This document shows positions 1 to 6,016 of a DNA stretch of 10,344 nucleotides, piece after piece. How positions within the stretch are numbered: the stretch's first letter is position 1; each line of letters starts with the position of its first letter. The notes under the pieces were generated by a model. The model was given only the letters and a program-made list of their open reading frames with translations. It had not been told where the DNA came from and did not search any database. Source of the DNA: Gammaproteobacteria bacterium (GTDB lineage Bacteria > Pseudomonadota > Gammaproteobacteria > Steroidobacterales > Steroidobacteraceae); the NCBI GenBank assembly GCA_019242385.1, contig JAFAVO010000184.1, positions 1-10,344 on the forward strand, given 5' to 3'. The position numbers were made by a program, and so were the translations under genes.

Positions 1-21
1 CGGTGTCGGCAGCCGCATCCA

Positions 22-216
22 CTACTCCTTCTTATCGCCCTTGATGTCGATGCGGCACAGCTGCGCAACCTGCGCGGCTGAAGGCGGGGCTGAAGGCGCG
101 GCCTTGCCCGCAGCCGGCCCGGCCGGGCCGCCCTCTGCGGAGGCGCTCTCCTGCGCGAGCACCGCGGCCGCCAGGACCCACATCATCAGGACGCCGACCA
201 ACACTCTCAGCGACAT
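22..216 (-). CDS. Small exported hypothetical protein (64 aa)
   Basis: I do not recognise a family. The start at 216 is well supported by a strong ribosome binding site (GGAGGGCAG directly before ATG). The protein opens with MSLRVLVGVLMMWVLAAAVLA, a classical signal peptide with a hydrophobic core at residues 4-20 and a probable signal peptidase I site after VLA (about residue 21). No lipobox cysteine precedes the cleavage point. The mature part is about 43 residues: a low-complexity Ala/Pro/Gly stretch (about 28-50), then a short charged tail containing one cysteine (Cys54) and ending GDKKE. It diverges from trmB and has its own possible promoter. The reading frame stays open far upstream, antisense to trmB, but the ribosome binding site and signal peptide fix this short start. 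A small periplasmic protein is the likely product; its function is unknown. Confidence 0.6.
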   Translation of the reverse strand: MSLRVLVGVLMMWVLAAAVLAQESASAEGGPAGPAAGKAAPSAPPSAAQVAQLCRIDIKGDKKE

Positions 217-250
217 CTGCCCTCCGGTCGTTGCATGTAGGAGCCTGCGC

Positions 251-270
251 AGCGCGCGAGGCCGCGCGCT
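251..270. repeat. 8-bp inverted repeat in divergent intergenic region
   Basis: AGCGCGCG, a 4-nt loop (AGGC), then CGCGCGCT gives a perfect 8-bp stem. It lies between the small exported gene and trmB and overlaps the candidate -10 element of the former. It could be an operator-like palindrome or a stable hairpin; chance in G+C-rich DNA is also possible. Confidence 0.4.
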
Positions 271-277
271 TATACCA
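269..277 (-). promoter_or_regulatory. Candidate extended -10 promoter for the small exported protein
   Basis: Read on the minus strand the sequence is TGGTATAAG, an extended -10 element (TGn followed by TATAAG), about 50 nt before the ATG at 216. No convincing -35 hexamer is visible at 16-18 nt. Transcription would begin near 262, inside an 8-bp inverted repeat. Confidence 0.35.
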
Positions 278-999
278 TGACGTCCGCAGCCGCCGCTGTA
301 AGATCGGCGCCCATGGCGGCCACCGATCCTCCGCGCTCGATCCGTTCCTTCGTGACGCGCTCGGGCCGCATCACCGAGGCGCAGCAGCGGGCACTGGCGC
401 AGTTGTGGCCCAAATACGGCATCGAGTATTGCGCCGGACCGCTCGATGCCTACAGCGTCTATGGGCGTGACGTCGCCCGCACGCTCGAGATCGGGTTCGG
501 AAACGGTGAAAACCTCGCGACGCTCGCCCGCGTCCACCCGGAGCGCGATTTTCTCGGCGTCGAGGTGCACCGGCCTGGGGTCGGCCGGCTGCTGCGCGAG
601 CTCGAATCCCAGCAGCTCACCAACGTGCGGCTCATATGCCACGATGCGCTCGAGGTGGTCGCGCAGCAGATCGCCCCGGGGTGGCTGCAGGAGATTCTCA
701 TATACTTCCCCGACCCCTGGCCGAAGAAGCGGCATCACAAGCGCCGCCTCGTCCAGGAGGCGTTCGCGCAGCTGCTGGCGACGCGCCTCGCACCAGGTGG
801 AGCCCTGCGCATCGCCACCGACTGGCAGCCGTATGCGCTCGAGATGCTGGGCACGCTCGCCGCCGTGCCGCTGCTCGAGAACCTCGCGACCGATGGCAGC
901 TTCGTGGCTCGGCCCGCCGAGCGGCCCGTGACGCGCTTCGAGCGGCGCGGTGCGCGGCTCGGCCACCAGGTCTGGGATCTCGCCTTTCGGCGCGCGTGA
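277..999 (+). CDS. trmB: tRNA (guanine-N7-)-methyltransferase TrmB
   Basis: This cytoplasmic S-adenosylmethionine-dependent enzyme methylates N7 of G46 in the tRNA variable loop. The 240-aa product carries the family signature in order: an IRSFV..GR N-terminal motif (residues 22-31), the SAM-binding EIGFGNG (71-77), GVEVH (94-98), the highly conserved FPDPWPKKRHHKRR (144-157), TDWQPYA (181-187) and the C-terminal TRFERRG.RLGH motif (219-230). Length matches E. coli TrmB (239 aa). The start is uncertain: ATG at 277 has no clear ribosome binding site, and an in-frame ATG at 313 (giving MAATDPPRSIRSF) fits the homologue's N-terminus equally well. The stop lies 2 bp from the stop of the convergent MarC-family gene, leaving no room for a terminator between them. 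Confidence 0.95.
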   Translation: MTSAAAAVRSAPMAATDPPRSIRSFVTRSGRITEAQQRALAQLWPKYGIEYCAGPLDAYSVYGRDVARTLEIGFGNGENLATLARVHPERDFLGVEVHRPGVGRLLRELESQQLTNVRLICHDALEVVAQQIAPGWLQEILIYFPDPWPKKRHHKRRLVQEAFAQLLATRLAPGGALRIATDWQPYALEMLGTLAAVPLLENLATDGSFVARPAERPVTRFERRGARLGHQVWDLAFRRA

Positions 1000-1001
1000 G
1001 G

Positions 1002-1634
1002 TCAGCTCGTGGCGAAGGCCTGCCGCAACCCATCGAGCACGAACTGCACCGCCAGGGCTCCGAGAATCACCCCGAGCAGTCGGCTCGCGACGTTGGCGCC
1101 CGTAACGCCGATCACGCGCATCAGCGGGTCGGCGAGCAGCATCATGACCAGCGCAATCGCGAGCACCATCACCACCGCGAGCAGGTAGGCGCCGAACAGC
1201 GTCGGCTGGTCGCTGAGGTGGACCGGCCCGAACCACAGCAGAATGGTGGCGAGCGCGCCCGGGCCGGCAATGAAGGGAAACGCCAGGGGAAACACCGAGA
1301 TGTCCGCGCGCCGGCGGCTCTCGGCGGCCTCGCTCGAGGAGGTACGGCTGCCCGATTCGCGCGCGAAGACCATCTCCAGCGCGAGCAGGAACAGCAGCAG
1401 CCCGCCGAAAATGCGGAACGCCTCCAGGCTGATACCCATCAGCTTGAGAAATGAGGCGCCGCCAAGTGCAAAGAGCACCAGGATCGCCGCGGCGACGCTC
1501 ACGGCCCGCAGCGCCATGCGGCGCTTGTACTGGCTGGTCGCACCGGTGGTGAGACCGGTGAACAGCGGGATCAGCGAGACCGGCTCCACCACCACGAAGA
1601 AGACTACGAAGAACTTCAGCGGCTGCCCGAGCAT
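1002..1634 (-). CDS. MarC family (UPF0056) integral membrane protein
   Basis: This is a 210-aa polytopic inner-membrane protein of the MarC/UPF0056 family, whose transport activity is not established; the old link of MarC to multiple antibiotic resistance has been disputed. Family hallmarks are the N-terminal helix with VEPVSLIPLF (16-25), RIFGGLLLFLLALEM (74-88) and FPLAFPFIAGPGALATI (115-131). About six hydrophobic segments are visible (roughly 6-26, 42-60, 68-90, 114-134, 146-168, 183-202). A hydrophilic loop rich in Ser, Arg and Glu (91-112) lies between segments three and four. The start at 1634 gives the usual MarC-type N-terminus but has no good Shine-Dalgarno; a small inverted repeat sits just upstream. 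It appears to be a single-gene unit convergent with trmB. Confidence 0.9.
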   Translation of the reverse strand: MLGQPLKFFVVFFVVVEPVSLIPLFTGLTTGATSQYKRRMALRAVSVAAAILVLFALGGASFLKLMGISLEAFRIFGGLLLFLLALEMVFARESGSRTSSSEAAESRRRADISVFPLAFPFIAGPGALATILLWFGPVHLSDQPTLFGAYLLAVVMVLAIALVMMLLADPLMRVIGVTGANVASRLLGVILGALAVQFVLDGLRQAFATS

Positions 1635-1639
1635 TTGGT

Positions 1640-1654
1640 GCTTTGCGCCAAAGC
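1640..1654. repeat. 6-bp inverted repeat in the leader of the MarC-family gene
   Basis: GCTTTG, a 3-nt spacer, then CAAAGC forms a perfect 6-bp inverted repeat starting 5 bp before the MarC-family ATG. On the transcript it would fold over the ribosome-binding region, where no clear Shine-Dalgarno is seen. It may be an operator half-site pair, an RBS-occluding hairpin or chance. Confidence 0.3.
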
Positions 1655-1782
1655 GCGCCGACCGGCGCTCGTGGCTGTCACAATTAATGTCTTGAAAGCC
1701 TCACAGGCGAGGCGCAACATCATTGCAGAGCGGACGCAGAATCGTAAGGGCGCTGAGAAGATCTTCGCGGGAGGTGGCGGCG

Positions 1783-2097
1783 ATGGCGACTCCTCAACCC
1801 GGTATCGGCGACTGGTATCGCCTCAACGGCGGCGCATTGTTCGAGGTGGTAGCGTTCGACGACGACGACGGCACGATCGAGATTCAGTATTTCGACGGCA
1901 CGGTCGAGGAGATGGACATCGAGGACTGGGAAGCGCAGTGGGAAGAAGGCGCGCTCGAGTCTGCAGAAGCCCCCGAGGACTGGTCCGGATCGGTCGACGT
2001 CGAAGGCAGCGATGATGAGGGCCGCGGCGGCGATTCGCTCGGCGATGACCGCGATGTACGCGCGAGCTCCCTCGACGGTATCGACCTGTTCGAATGA
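1783..2097 (+). CDS. Small acidic DUF6763-type protein (104 aa)
   Basis: This resembles the DUF6763 family of uncharacterised gammaproteobacterial proteins, recognised from memory of the pattern: IGDWYR (8-13), FEVVAFD (20-26), TIEIQYFDGTVEEMDIEDW (31-49) and PEDWSGS (64-70). The N-terminal half looks like a compact beta-rich domain. The C-terminal third is strongly acidic and Gly/Ser rich, probably disordered, ending DGIDLFE. There is no signal peptide or membrane segment, so it should be cytoplasmic. The start at 1783 is chosen because GGGAGG lies 8 nt upstream; the frame stays open to a TTG at 1723, but the added residues are Arg-rich and unlike the family N-terminus. It is monocistronic and convergent with the Rieske gene. 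No function is known for the family. Confidence 0.82.
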   Translation: MATPQPGIGDWYRLNGGALFEVVAFDDDDGTIEIQYFDGTVEEMDIEDWEAQWEEGALESAEAPEDWSGSVDVEGSDDEGRGGDSLGDDRDVRASSLDGIDLFE

Positions 2098-2110
2098 GCG
2101 TCGCGCGCCG

Positions 2111-2509
2111 CTAGGACGCGGCGGCGGCCAGGGCCTCCAGCTCGACACCATCCGCCAGCATCACCAGACCGCAGCGGACCTGCAAGGCCACGGGCGTGAG
2201 CGAACGTCCGGCGCACGGGCCCGCCACGCAGTAGCCGGTCGTCCTCTCGAACAGCGCGCCGTGCGAGGAGCACAGGATCAGCGTGCCATCGGCGGTGAGA
2301 AAGCGCTCGGGCAGCAGGTCGAGCCGGTGACCGGCATGCGGGCAGCGGTTGAGATAGCCGTGCACGGCATCGCCTGCCCGCACGACGAACATCCGTAACG
2401 GCCACTCGCCGCACCCGAGGGTAAACCCACGCGCTCCGCGCTCGAGCTCCGACAGCCGACACACGACGCGCTCCACATCGATGACTCCGGCGTCCGGGGC
2501 TTCGGTCAT
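2111..2509 (-). CDS. Stand-alone Rieske [2Fe-2S] protein
   Basis: This 132-aa soluble protein consists of one Rieske domain that would bind a [2Fe-2S] cluster through two Cys and two His. The ligands are visible as C56-P-H58 and C80-S-S-H83, with the expected GH after the first pair and the later GYCVAGPCAGRSL (92-104) typical of the Rieske fold. There is no signal peptide or transmembrane anchor, so it is not a cytochrome bc1 Rieske subunit; it resembles the ferredoxin-like Rieske proteins found with oxygenases, nitrite reductases or alone. The start ATG at 2509 lies 11 bp after the ampG stop, so it is probably the last gene of an xth-ampG-Rieske operon. No oxygenase or reductase partner is in the window, so its electron-transfer partner is unknown. 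Confidence 0.87.
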   Translation of the reverse strand: MTEAPDAGVIDVERVVCRLSELERGARGFTLGCGEWPLRMFVVRAGDAVHGYLNRCPHAGHRLDLLPERFLTADGTLILCSSHGALFERTTGYCVAGPCAGRSLTPVALQVRCGLVMLADGVELEALAAAAS

Positions 2510-2520
2510 GCGCGCGCGCT

Positions 2521-3789
2521 CTAGGCGAGGGGCCGCGGCCGGTCGAGCGCCTCGATCTCGCGGCGTCTCAGCCACACCATCGCCAGTCCGGGCAGTGCAA
2601 GGGCGAAGCTCCACAGGTAATAGCCGTACCAACCCTGGTGATCCGCCACCCAGCCTGCGGGATATCCGAGACTGTAGCGCGGCAACAGCGCCAGTGCCGA
2701 GAGCAGCGCGTACTGAAAGGCGCTGTAGCGGGCATCGCACAGCGCCATGATGAGGGCCACGAGCGCGATGGAGCCCATCGCGGCCGCCACGTGCTCGATG
2801 ACGACCGCGAGGCCCATGATCGGATAGCTCTTGCCGGCGAGGGCCAGCAGGCAATACAGCAGGTTGCTCAGCGCCTGCAGCACACCGAAGGCGAGCATCG
2901 AGCGCAGCAGCCCGAGCCGCACCATCAGAATACCGCCCAACACCGAGCCGATGAGCGAGCTCGCCGTGAACAGGGCCTTGATGATGACGCCGATCTCCGT
3001 CTTGGAGAAGCCGACGTCCATCATGAAGGGCGTGAACAGCTTGTTGGCGAAGGCATCACCGAGCTTGAAGAGCAGCACGACTCCGATCAGGGAGAGCGCG
3101 CTCGGCGTGCCGAGCAGCTCCTTGAGGGGCTCGGCCACCGACTCCCTGAGCGAGCGCGGCTGGTAACGGTTTTGCGTGCTCGGCGCCGCCACCGTCACCA
3201 GGCAGAAGAGCAGCATCGCGCCGGCGAGCAGCAGGAACGCCGGGCGCCAGCCGAAGTGGTCCGCGACAATGAGCGCGAGAGCGAGGGCGAGGTAGGAGGC
3301 CGTGCGGTAACCCAGATTGGCGGCCGCGGCGGCCAGCCCGCGTTCGCTCGGCAGCGATACGTCGGTGCGGTAAGCGTCGATAGCGATGTCCTGAGTCGCG
3401 GAAAAGAACACGATCGCCACCGCACAGACCGTGACCGCGCCGAGCGAGCCGGCGGGATTCTGCAGCGCCAGGAGCGCGATGCCGAGCGCCAGCGCGAGCT
3501 GCATCAGCAGGATCCAGCCGCGACGCCGGCCGAGGAACGGCGGCTGATAGCGGTCGATGAACGGCGCCCACAGAAACTTCAGCAGGTAGGGGACTGCGAC
3601 ATACGACATCACACCGATGGCGGTATTGGTCGCGCCCACGTCCTTGAGCCACGCCTGCAGGGCGCTCTCGGTGATCTGGTTGGGAAATCCGGAAGCCGCG
3701 GCGAGTGCGAGGATCGCCAGCATCTTCGGGCTGGCGAGCACCTCGCGCAGTGCGCTTCTGCCGGCGACACCGGCGCCGACCACGCTCAA
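2521..3789 (-). CDS. ampG: AmpG-type muropeptide permease (MFS)
   Basis: This inner-membrane major facilitator protein is predicted to import GlcNAc-anhydroMurNAc muropeptides from the periplasm for peptidoglycan recycling. The 422-aa sequence follows E. coli AmpG closely in conserved blocks: LQAWLKDVG (44-52), LLKFLWAPFIDRY (69-81) with GRRRGW (87-92), SATQDIAIDAYRTD (130-143), ERG...LGYR (149-162), FKLGDAFANK (241-250) and FQYALLSAL (358-366). About 12 hydrophobic helices are visible; it lacks the two extra C-terminal helices of E. coli AmpG (491 aa), as do many homologues. The likely start is a TTG at 3789 that overlaps the xth stop (TTGA); a GTG at 3783 is an alternative. In many Gram-negatives AmpG import links wall recycling to beta-lactamase induction, but no ampC or ampR is seen here. 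Confidence 0.88.
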   Translation of the reverse strand: MSVVGAGVAGRSALREVLASPKMLAILALAAASGFPNQITESALQAWLKDVGATNTAIGVMSYVAVPYLLKFLWAPFIDRYQPPFLGRRRGWILLMQLALALGIALLALQNPAGSLGAVTVCAVAIVFFSATQDIAIDAYRTDVSLPSERGLAAAAANLGYRTASYLALALALIVADHFGWRPAFLLLAGAMLLFCLVTVAAPSTQNRYQPRSLRESVAEPLKELLGTPSALSLIGVVLLFKLGDAFANKLFTPFMMDVGFSKTEIGVIIKALFTASSLIGSVLGGILMVRLGLLRSMLAFGVLQALSNLLYCLLALAGKSYPIMGLAVVIEHVAAAMGSIALVALIMALCDARYSAFQYALLSALALLPRYSLGYPAGWVADHQGWYGYYLWSFALALPGLAMVWLRRREIEALDRPRPLA

Positions 3790-4553
3790 AGCCCGTAGTC
3801 CATGATGAGCGGGGCATGGTCCGAGAAGCGGGACTCACGGTAGATCCTCGCGGCCTGCGCCTTGCCGGCGAGCGAGGCGCTCACCACCTGATAGTCGATG
3901 CGCCACCCGACGTTGTTCGCACGCGCCTGGCCACGATTGGACCACCAGGTGTACAGCTCCGGCTCGGGGCGCACCTCGCGAAAAGCATCGACGTAGCCCG
4001 CAGGCCCGAACAACCGGTCCATCCAGGCGCGCTCCTCGGGCAGGAAACCGGAATTCTTCTGGTTGGCGCGCCAGTTCTTCAGGTCGATCGGGCGGTGCGC
4101 GATGTTCCAGTCACCGCTCAGGATGTAATGCCGGCCGCGCCGGCGCAGCCGTGCGAGGTGCGGCGTGAAGGCTTCCAGGAAGCGAAATTTGGATGCCTGT
4201 CGTTCGGGGCCGGCGCTTCCCGAGGGCAGGTAGAGCGACACCACCGACAGCGCCCCGACCTGCACCTCGAGATACCGGCCCTCGCCGTCGAACTCGCGCG
4301 CCCCGAAACCGCGCACCACGCGGTCCGGACGCTCGCGCGAGTAGAGCGCAACGCCGGCGTAGCCCTTGCGCTCGGCATCGCAGAAGAAGCGGTGGAAGCC
4401 GGCGAGCCGCACGTCGTGACCCGCGAGCTGGTGCTCCTGACTCCTGGTCTCCTGCAGACAGATGAAGTCCGCCCGCTGGCGCCGCAGCCACCGGAACAGG
4501 CCCTTTTCGGCGGCGGAGCGGATCCCGCAGACGTTGACGGTGATCACGCGCAT
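3786..4553 (-). CDS. xth: Exodeoxyribonuclease III family AP endonuclease at the crc locus
   Basis: This 255-aa protein of the exonuclease/endonuclease/phosphatase superfamily should be a Mg-dependent AP endonuclease and 3'-5' exonuclease acting in base-excision repair. Catalytic residues known from E. coli ExoIII are all present: Asn7, Glu35 (CLQETR), Tyr108 (SLYLP), Asp148/Asn150 (GDWN), Asp220 (WRID) and Asp245-His246 (FSDHAPL). FLPEERAWMDR (170-180) is also shared. By sequence it is equally related to Pseudomonas Crc (MRxIxVNVxGI start, LPSG, KNWR, GFL.PERAWLD-like block) and, as there, lies next to pyrE in opposite orientation. Crc has lost these catalytic residues, so this copy looks like the active form. 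The start at 4553 fits homologues, although the frame is open to 4676. It leads the xth-ampG-Rieske operon. Confidence 0.93.
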   Translation of the reverse strand: MRVITVNVCGIRSAAEKGLFRWLRRQRADFICLQETRSQEHQLAGHDVRLAGFHRFFCDAERKGYAGVALYSRERPDRVVRGFGAREFDGEGRYLEVQVGALSVVSLYLPSGSAGPERQASKFRFLEAFTPHLARLRRRGRHYILSGDWNIAHRPIDLKNWRANQKNSGFLPEERAWMDRLFGPAGYVDAFREVRPEPELYTWWSNRGQARANNVGWRIDYQVVSASLAGKAQAARIYRESRFSDHAPLIMDYGL

Positions 4554-4566
4554 GGCGCAATGATAT
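4534..4566. promoter_or_regulatory. Candidate overlapping divergent promoters for pyrE and xth
   Basis: On the plus strand TTGACG (4534-4539) is followed after a long 19-nt spacer by AATGAT (4559-4564). On the minus strand TATCAT (4560-4565) lies 6 nt before the xth ATG, without a clear -35. Both readings use the same small A/T-rich patch in otherwise G+C-rich DNA and would place transcription starts at or within a few bases of each ATG. This is inference from hexamers only. Confidence 0.3.
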
Positions 4567-4569
4567 GGC

Positions 4570-5229
4570 ATGCAGCAATACCAGCTCACCTTCATCGACC
4601 TGGCACTGCGACGCGACGCACTGCGCTTCGGCCGCTTCACGCTCAAGTCCGGGCGCGCGAGCCCGTATTTCTTCAACGCCGGGTGCTTCAGCGACGGGGA
4701 GTCGGCGGCGGTGCTCGGCGGCTGTTATGCCGCTGCGATCGTCGCGTCAGGCCTCGCCTTCGACATGCTCTTCGGTCCGGCCTACAAGGGCATTCCGCTC
4801 GCCACCGCCACCGCCATCGCGCTCGCGACCGGGCACGGAGTGACGGTGCCGTACGCCTTCAACCGCAAGGAAGCCAAGGAGCACGGCGAGGGTGGCAACA
4901 TCATCGGCGCGGCGCTGCGCGGCCGCGTGCTGATCGTCGACGATGTCATTACCGCAGGAACCGCGGTGCGCGAATCGATCGAGCTGATCCGCGACGCCGG
5001 TGCGCAGCCGGTTGGTGTCGCGCTCGCGCTCGATCGTGAGGAGCGTGGCCAGGGCGAGCTGAGTGCGGTGCAGGAGGTCGAGCAGGCGCACGGACTGCGA
5101 TGTGTGAGCATCGTCACACTTGGCGATCTCATCGAGGCGCTCGCCAGCCAGCCGCCGGAGCGCGCGCGCATTTCTGACGATCAGCTCACAGCTCTGCGCG
5201 CCTATCGGCAGCGTTACGGGGTTCGCTGA
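4570..5229 (+). CDS. pyrE: Orotate phosphoribosyltransferase
   Basis: PyrE transfers the ribosyl-5-phosphate of PRPP to orotate, giving orotidine 5'-phosphate in de novo pyrimidine synthesis in the cytoplasm. The 219-aa product (E. coli 213) aligns over its full length: FTLKSGRASPYFFNAG (23-38), FGPAYKGIPLA (68-78), the flexible catalytic loop NRKEAKEHGEGG (98-109), the PRPP-binding motif VLIVDDVITAGTA (120-132) and LDREERG (154-160). The ATG at 4570 reproduces the conserved N-terminus (MQQYQLTFIDLAL), but no Shine-Dalgarno precedes it and only 16 bp separate it from the divergent xth ATG. The mRNA must therefore be leaderless or carry a leader antisense to xth. A DUF4124 gene follows after 39 bp, probably co-transcribed. 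Confidence 0.97.
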   Translation: MQQYQLTFIDLALRRDALRFGRFTLKSGRASPYFFNAGCFSDGESAAVLGGCYAAAIVASGLAFDMLFGPAYKGIPLATATAIALATGHGVTVPYAFNRKEAKEHGEGGNIIGAALRGRVLIVDDVITAGTAVRESIELIRDAGAQPVGVALALDREERGQGELSAVQEVEQAHGLRCVSIVTLGDLIEALASQPPERARISDDQLTALRAYRQRYGVR

Positions 5230-5268
5230 GCTTGCCAGCGCCCGCCCTGCCGTCGGAAGATAAAACAT

Positions 5269-5976
5269 ATGCTCGGCGCGTCCTGGCTCAGATCTCTAAC
5301 CCTGCTCGGAGCGATGGCCCTCACGGGGGCAGCCTGGGCCGCGTCCGCTTCGCAGACGACAACTCACTCGCAGAAGGGCATTGCCTATCGCTGGGTGGAT
5401 GAGCACGGTGTGGTTCACTATGGCGACAACATCCCGCCGCAGTACGCAAGCCAGGACCGCGCCATTCTGAACTCTCAAGGTCTCGAGGTGGGTCACCTCG
5501 ACGCACAGAAGACACCTGAGGAAGAAATCGTAGCGAACCGCGCCCGCGAAGCCGTGACGAAGCAGAAGCAGCACGATGCCTTCCTGGTATCCACCTACAC
5601 CTCGGTGAAGGACATCGAGGCGCTGCGCGATGTGCGGCTCGATCAGCTCAAGGGTCAGCGCGCGGCAGCCGAGCAGTACGTGGAGAGCCTGCGGGTGCGG
5701 CTTGCCAGCCTGCAGTCGCGTGCGCTCAGCTATCGCCCATATAGCGCGCGTGCCGACGCCTGGCGCATGCCGGATGACCTGGCGGAGAATCTGGTGCGCA
5801 CCCTGGATGAGCTGCGTACGCAATCCAACGCGCTCGCGGCGGAAGGCGCGATAGAGACGGCGTTGCGCGCACAATTCCAGTCAGACATCGAGCGCTATCG
5901 CGAGCTGCATGCGATCCACTCGCAGTCCGCCGCCGTCTCCACCAGCGTACCGCACGCGGCCGCCGCCGCGCAGTAA
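5269..5976 (+). CDS. Exported DUF4124 domain protein with coiled-coil C-terminus
   Basis: This 235-aa envelope protein is of unknown function. A signal peptide covers residues 1-25 (hydrophobic core LTLLGAMALTGAAW, cleavage near AWA|AS). A DUF4124 domain follows, recognised from YRWVDEHGVVHYGDNIPPQ (40-58), a short beta motif common at the N-termini of gammaproteobacterial secreted proteins. The remainder is long, charged and probably helical or coiled coil (about 83-155 and 168-218), with a Tyr/Arg-rich break at 155-166 and an Ala-rich tail. There is no membrane anchor after the signal peptide, so it is likely periplasmic. The start is supported by GGAAGA 8 nt upstream. It follows pyrE by 39 bp and occupies the position held by algC/argB or slmA in related gammaproteobacterial loci. 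Confidence 0.85.
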   Translation: MLGASWLRSLTLLGAMALTGAAWAASASQTTTHSQKGIAYRWVDEHGVVHYGDNIPPQYASQDRAILNSQGLEVGHLDAQKTPEEEIVANRAREAVTKQKQHDAFLVSTYTSVKDIEALRDVRLDQLKGQRAAAEQYVESLRVRLASLQSRALSYRPYSARADAWRMPDDLAENLVRTLDELRTQSNALAAEGAIETALRAQFQSDIERYRELHAIHSQSAAVSTSVPHAAAAAQ

Positions 5977-6010
5977 AACACACACCTGCCGCAGCTCTGC
6001 GCTCGCAGGT
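5975..6010 (-). terminator. Probable intrinsic terminator of coaBC-dut
   Basis: Just downstream of the dut stop, read on the minus strand, ACCTGC pairs with GCAGGT (plus positions 5984-5989 and 6005-6010), with a small inner GCA/TGC hairpin in the loop. This is followed by the U-rich run GTGTGTTTT. It fills the whole convergent gap with the DUF4124 gene. The plus-strand side has no U-tract, so it should work mainly for dut. Confidence 0.45.
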
Positions 6011-6016
6011 CTGCGC

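Noticed and set aside
22..1236. 404-codon open frame on the minus strand antisense to trmB
   Set aside because: Arg/Ala/Gly/Pro-rich low-information sequence covering the well-supported trmB; only its last 64 codons, with their own ribosome binding site and signal peptide, look real.
1692..1720. TTGAAA with a weak -10 as promoter for the DUF6763 gene
   Set aside because: The -10 candidate at 17 nt (CAACAT) matches only three of six bases, too weak to list as a feature.
2638..3798. 386-codon plus-strand frame antisense to ampG
   Set aside because: His/Arg/Gln/Glu-rich composition without domains; it is the reverse-strand shadow of a G+C-rich membrane protein gene.
3705..5039. 444-codon plus-strand frame across xth and pyrE
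   Set aside because: It overlaps two clear genes out of frame and turns into an Arg-rich nonsense pattern; no motif recognised.
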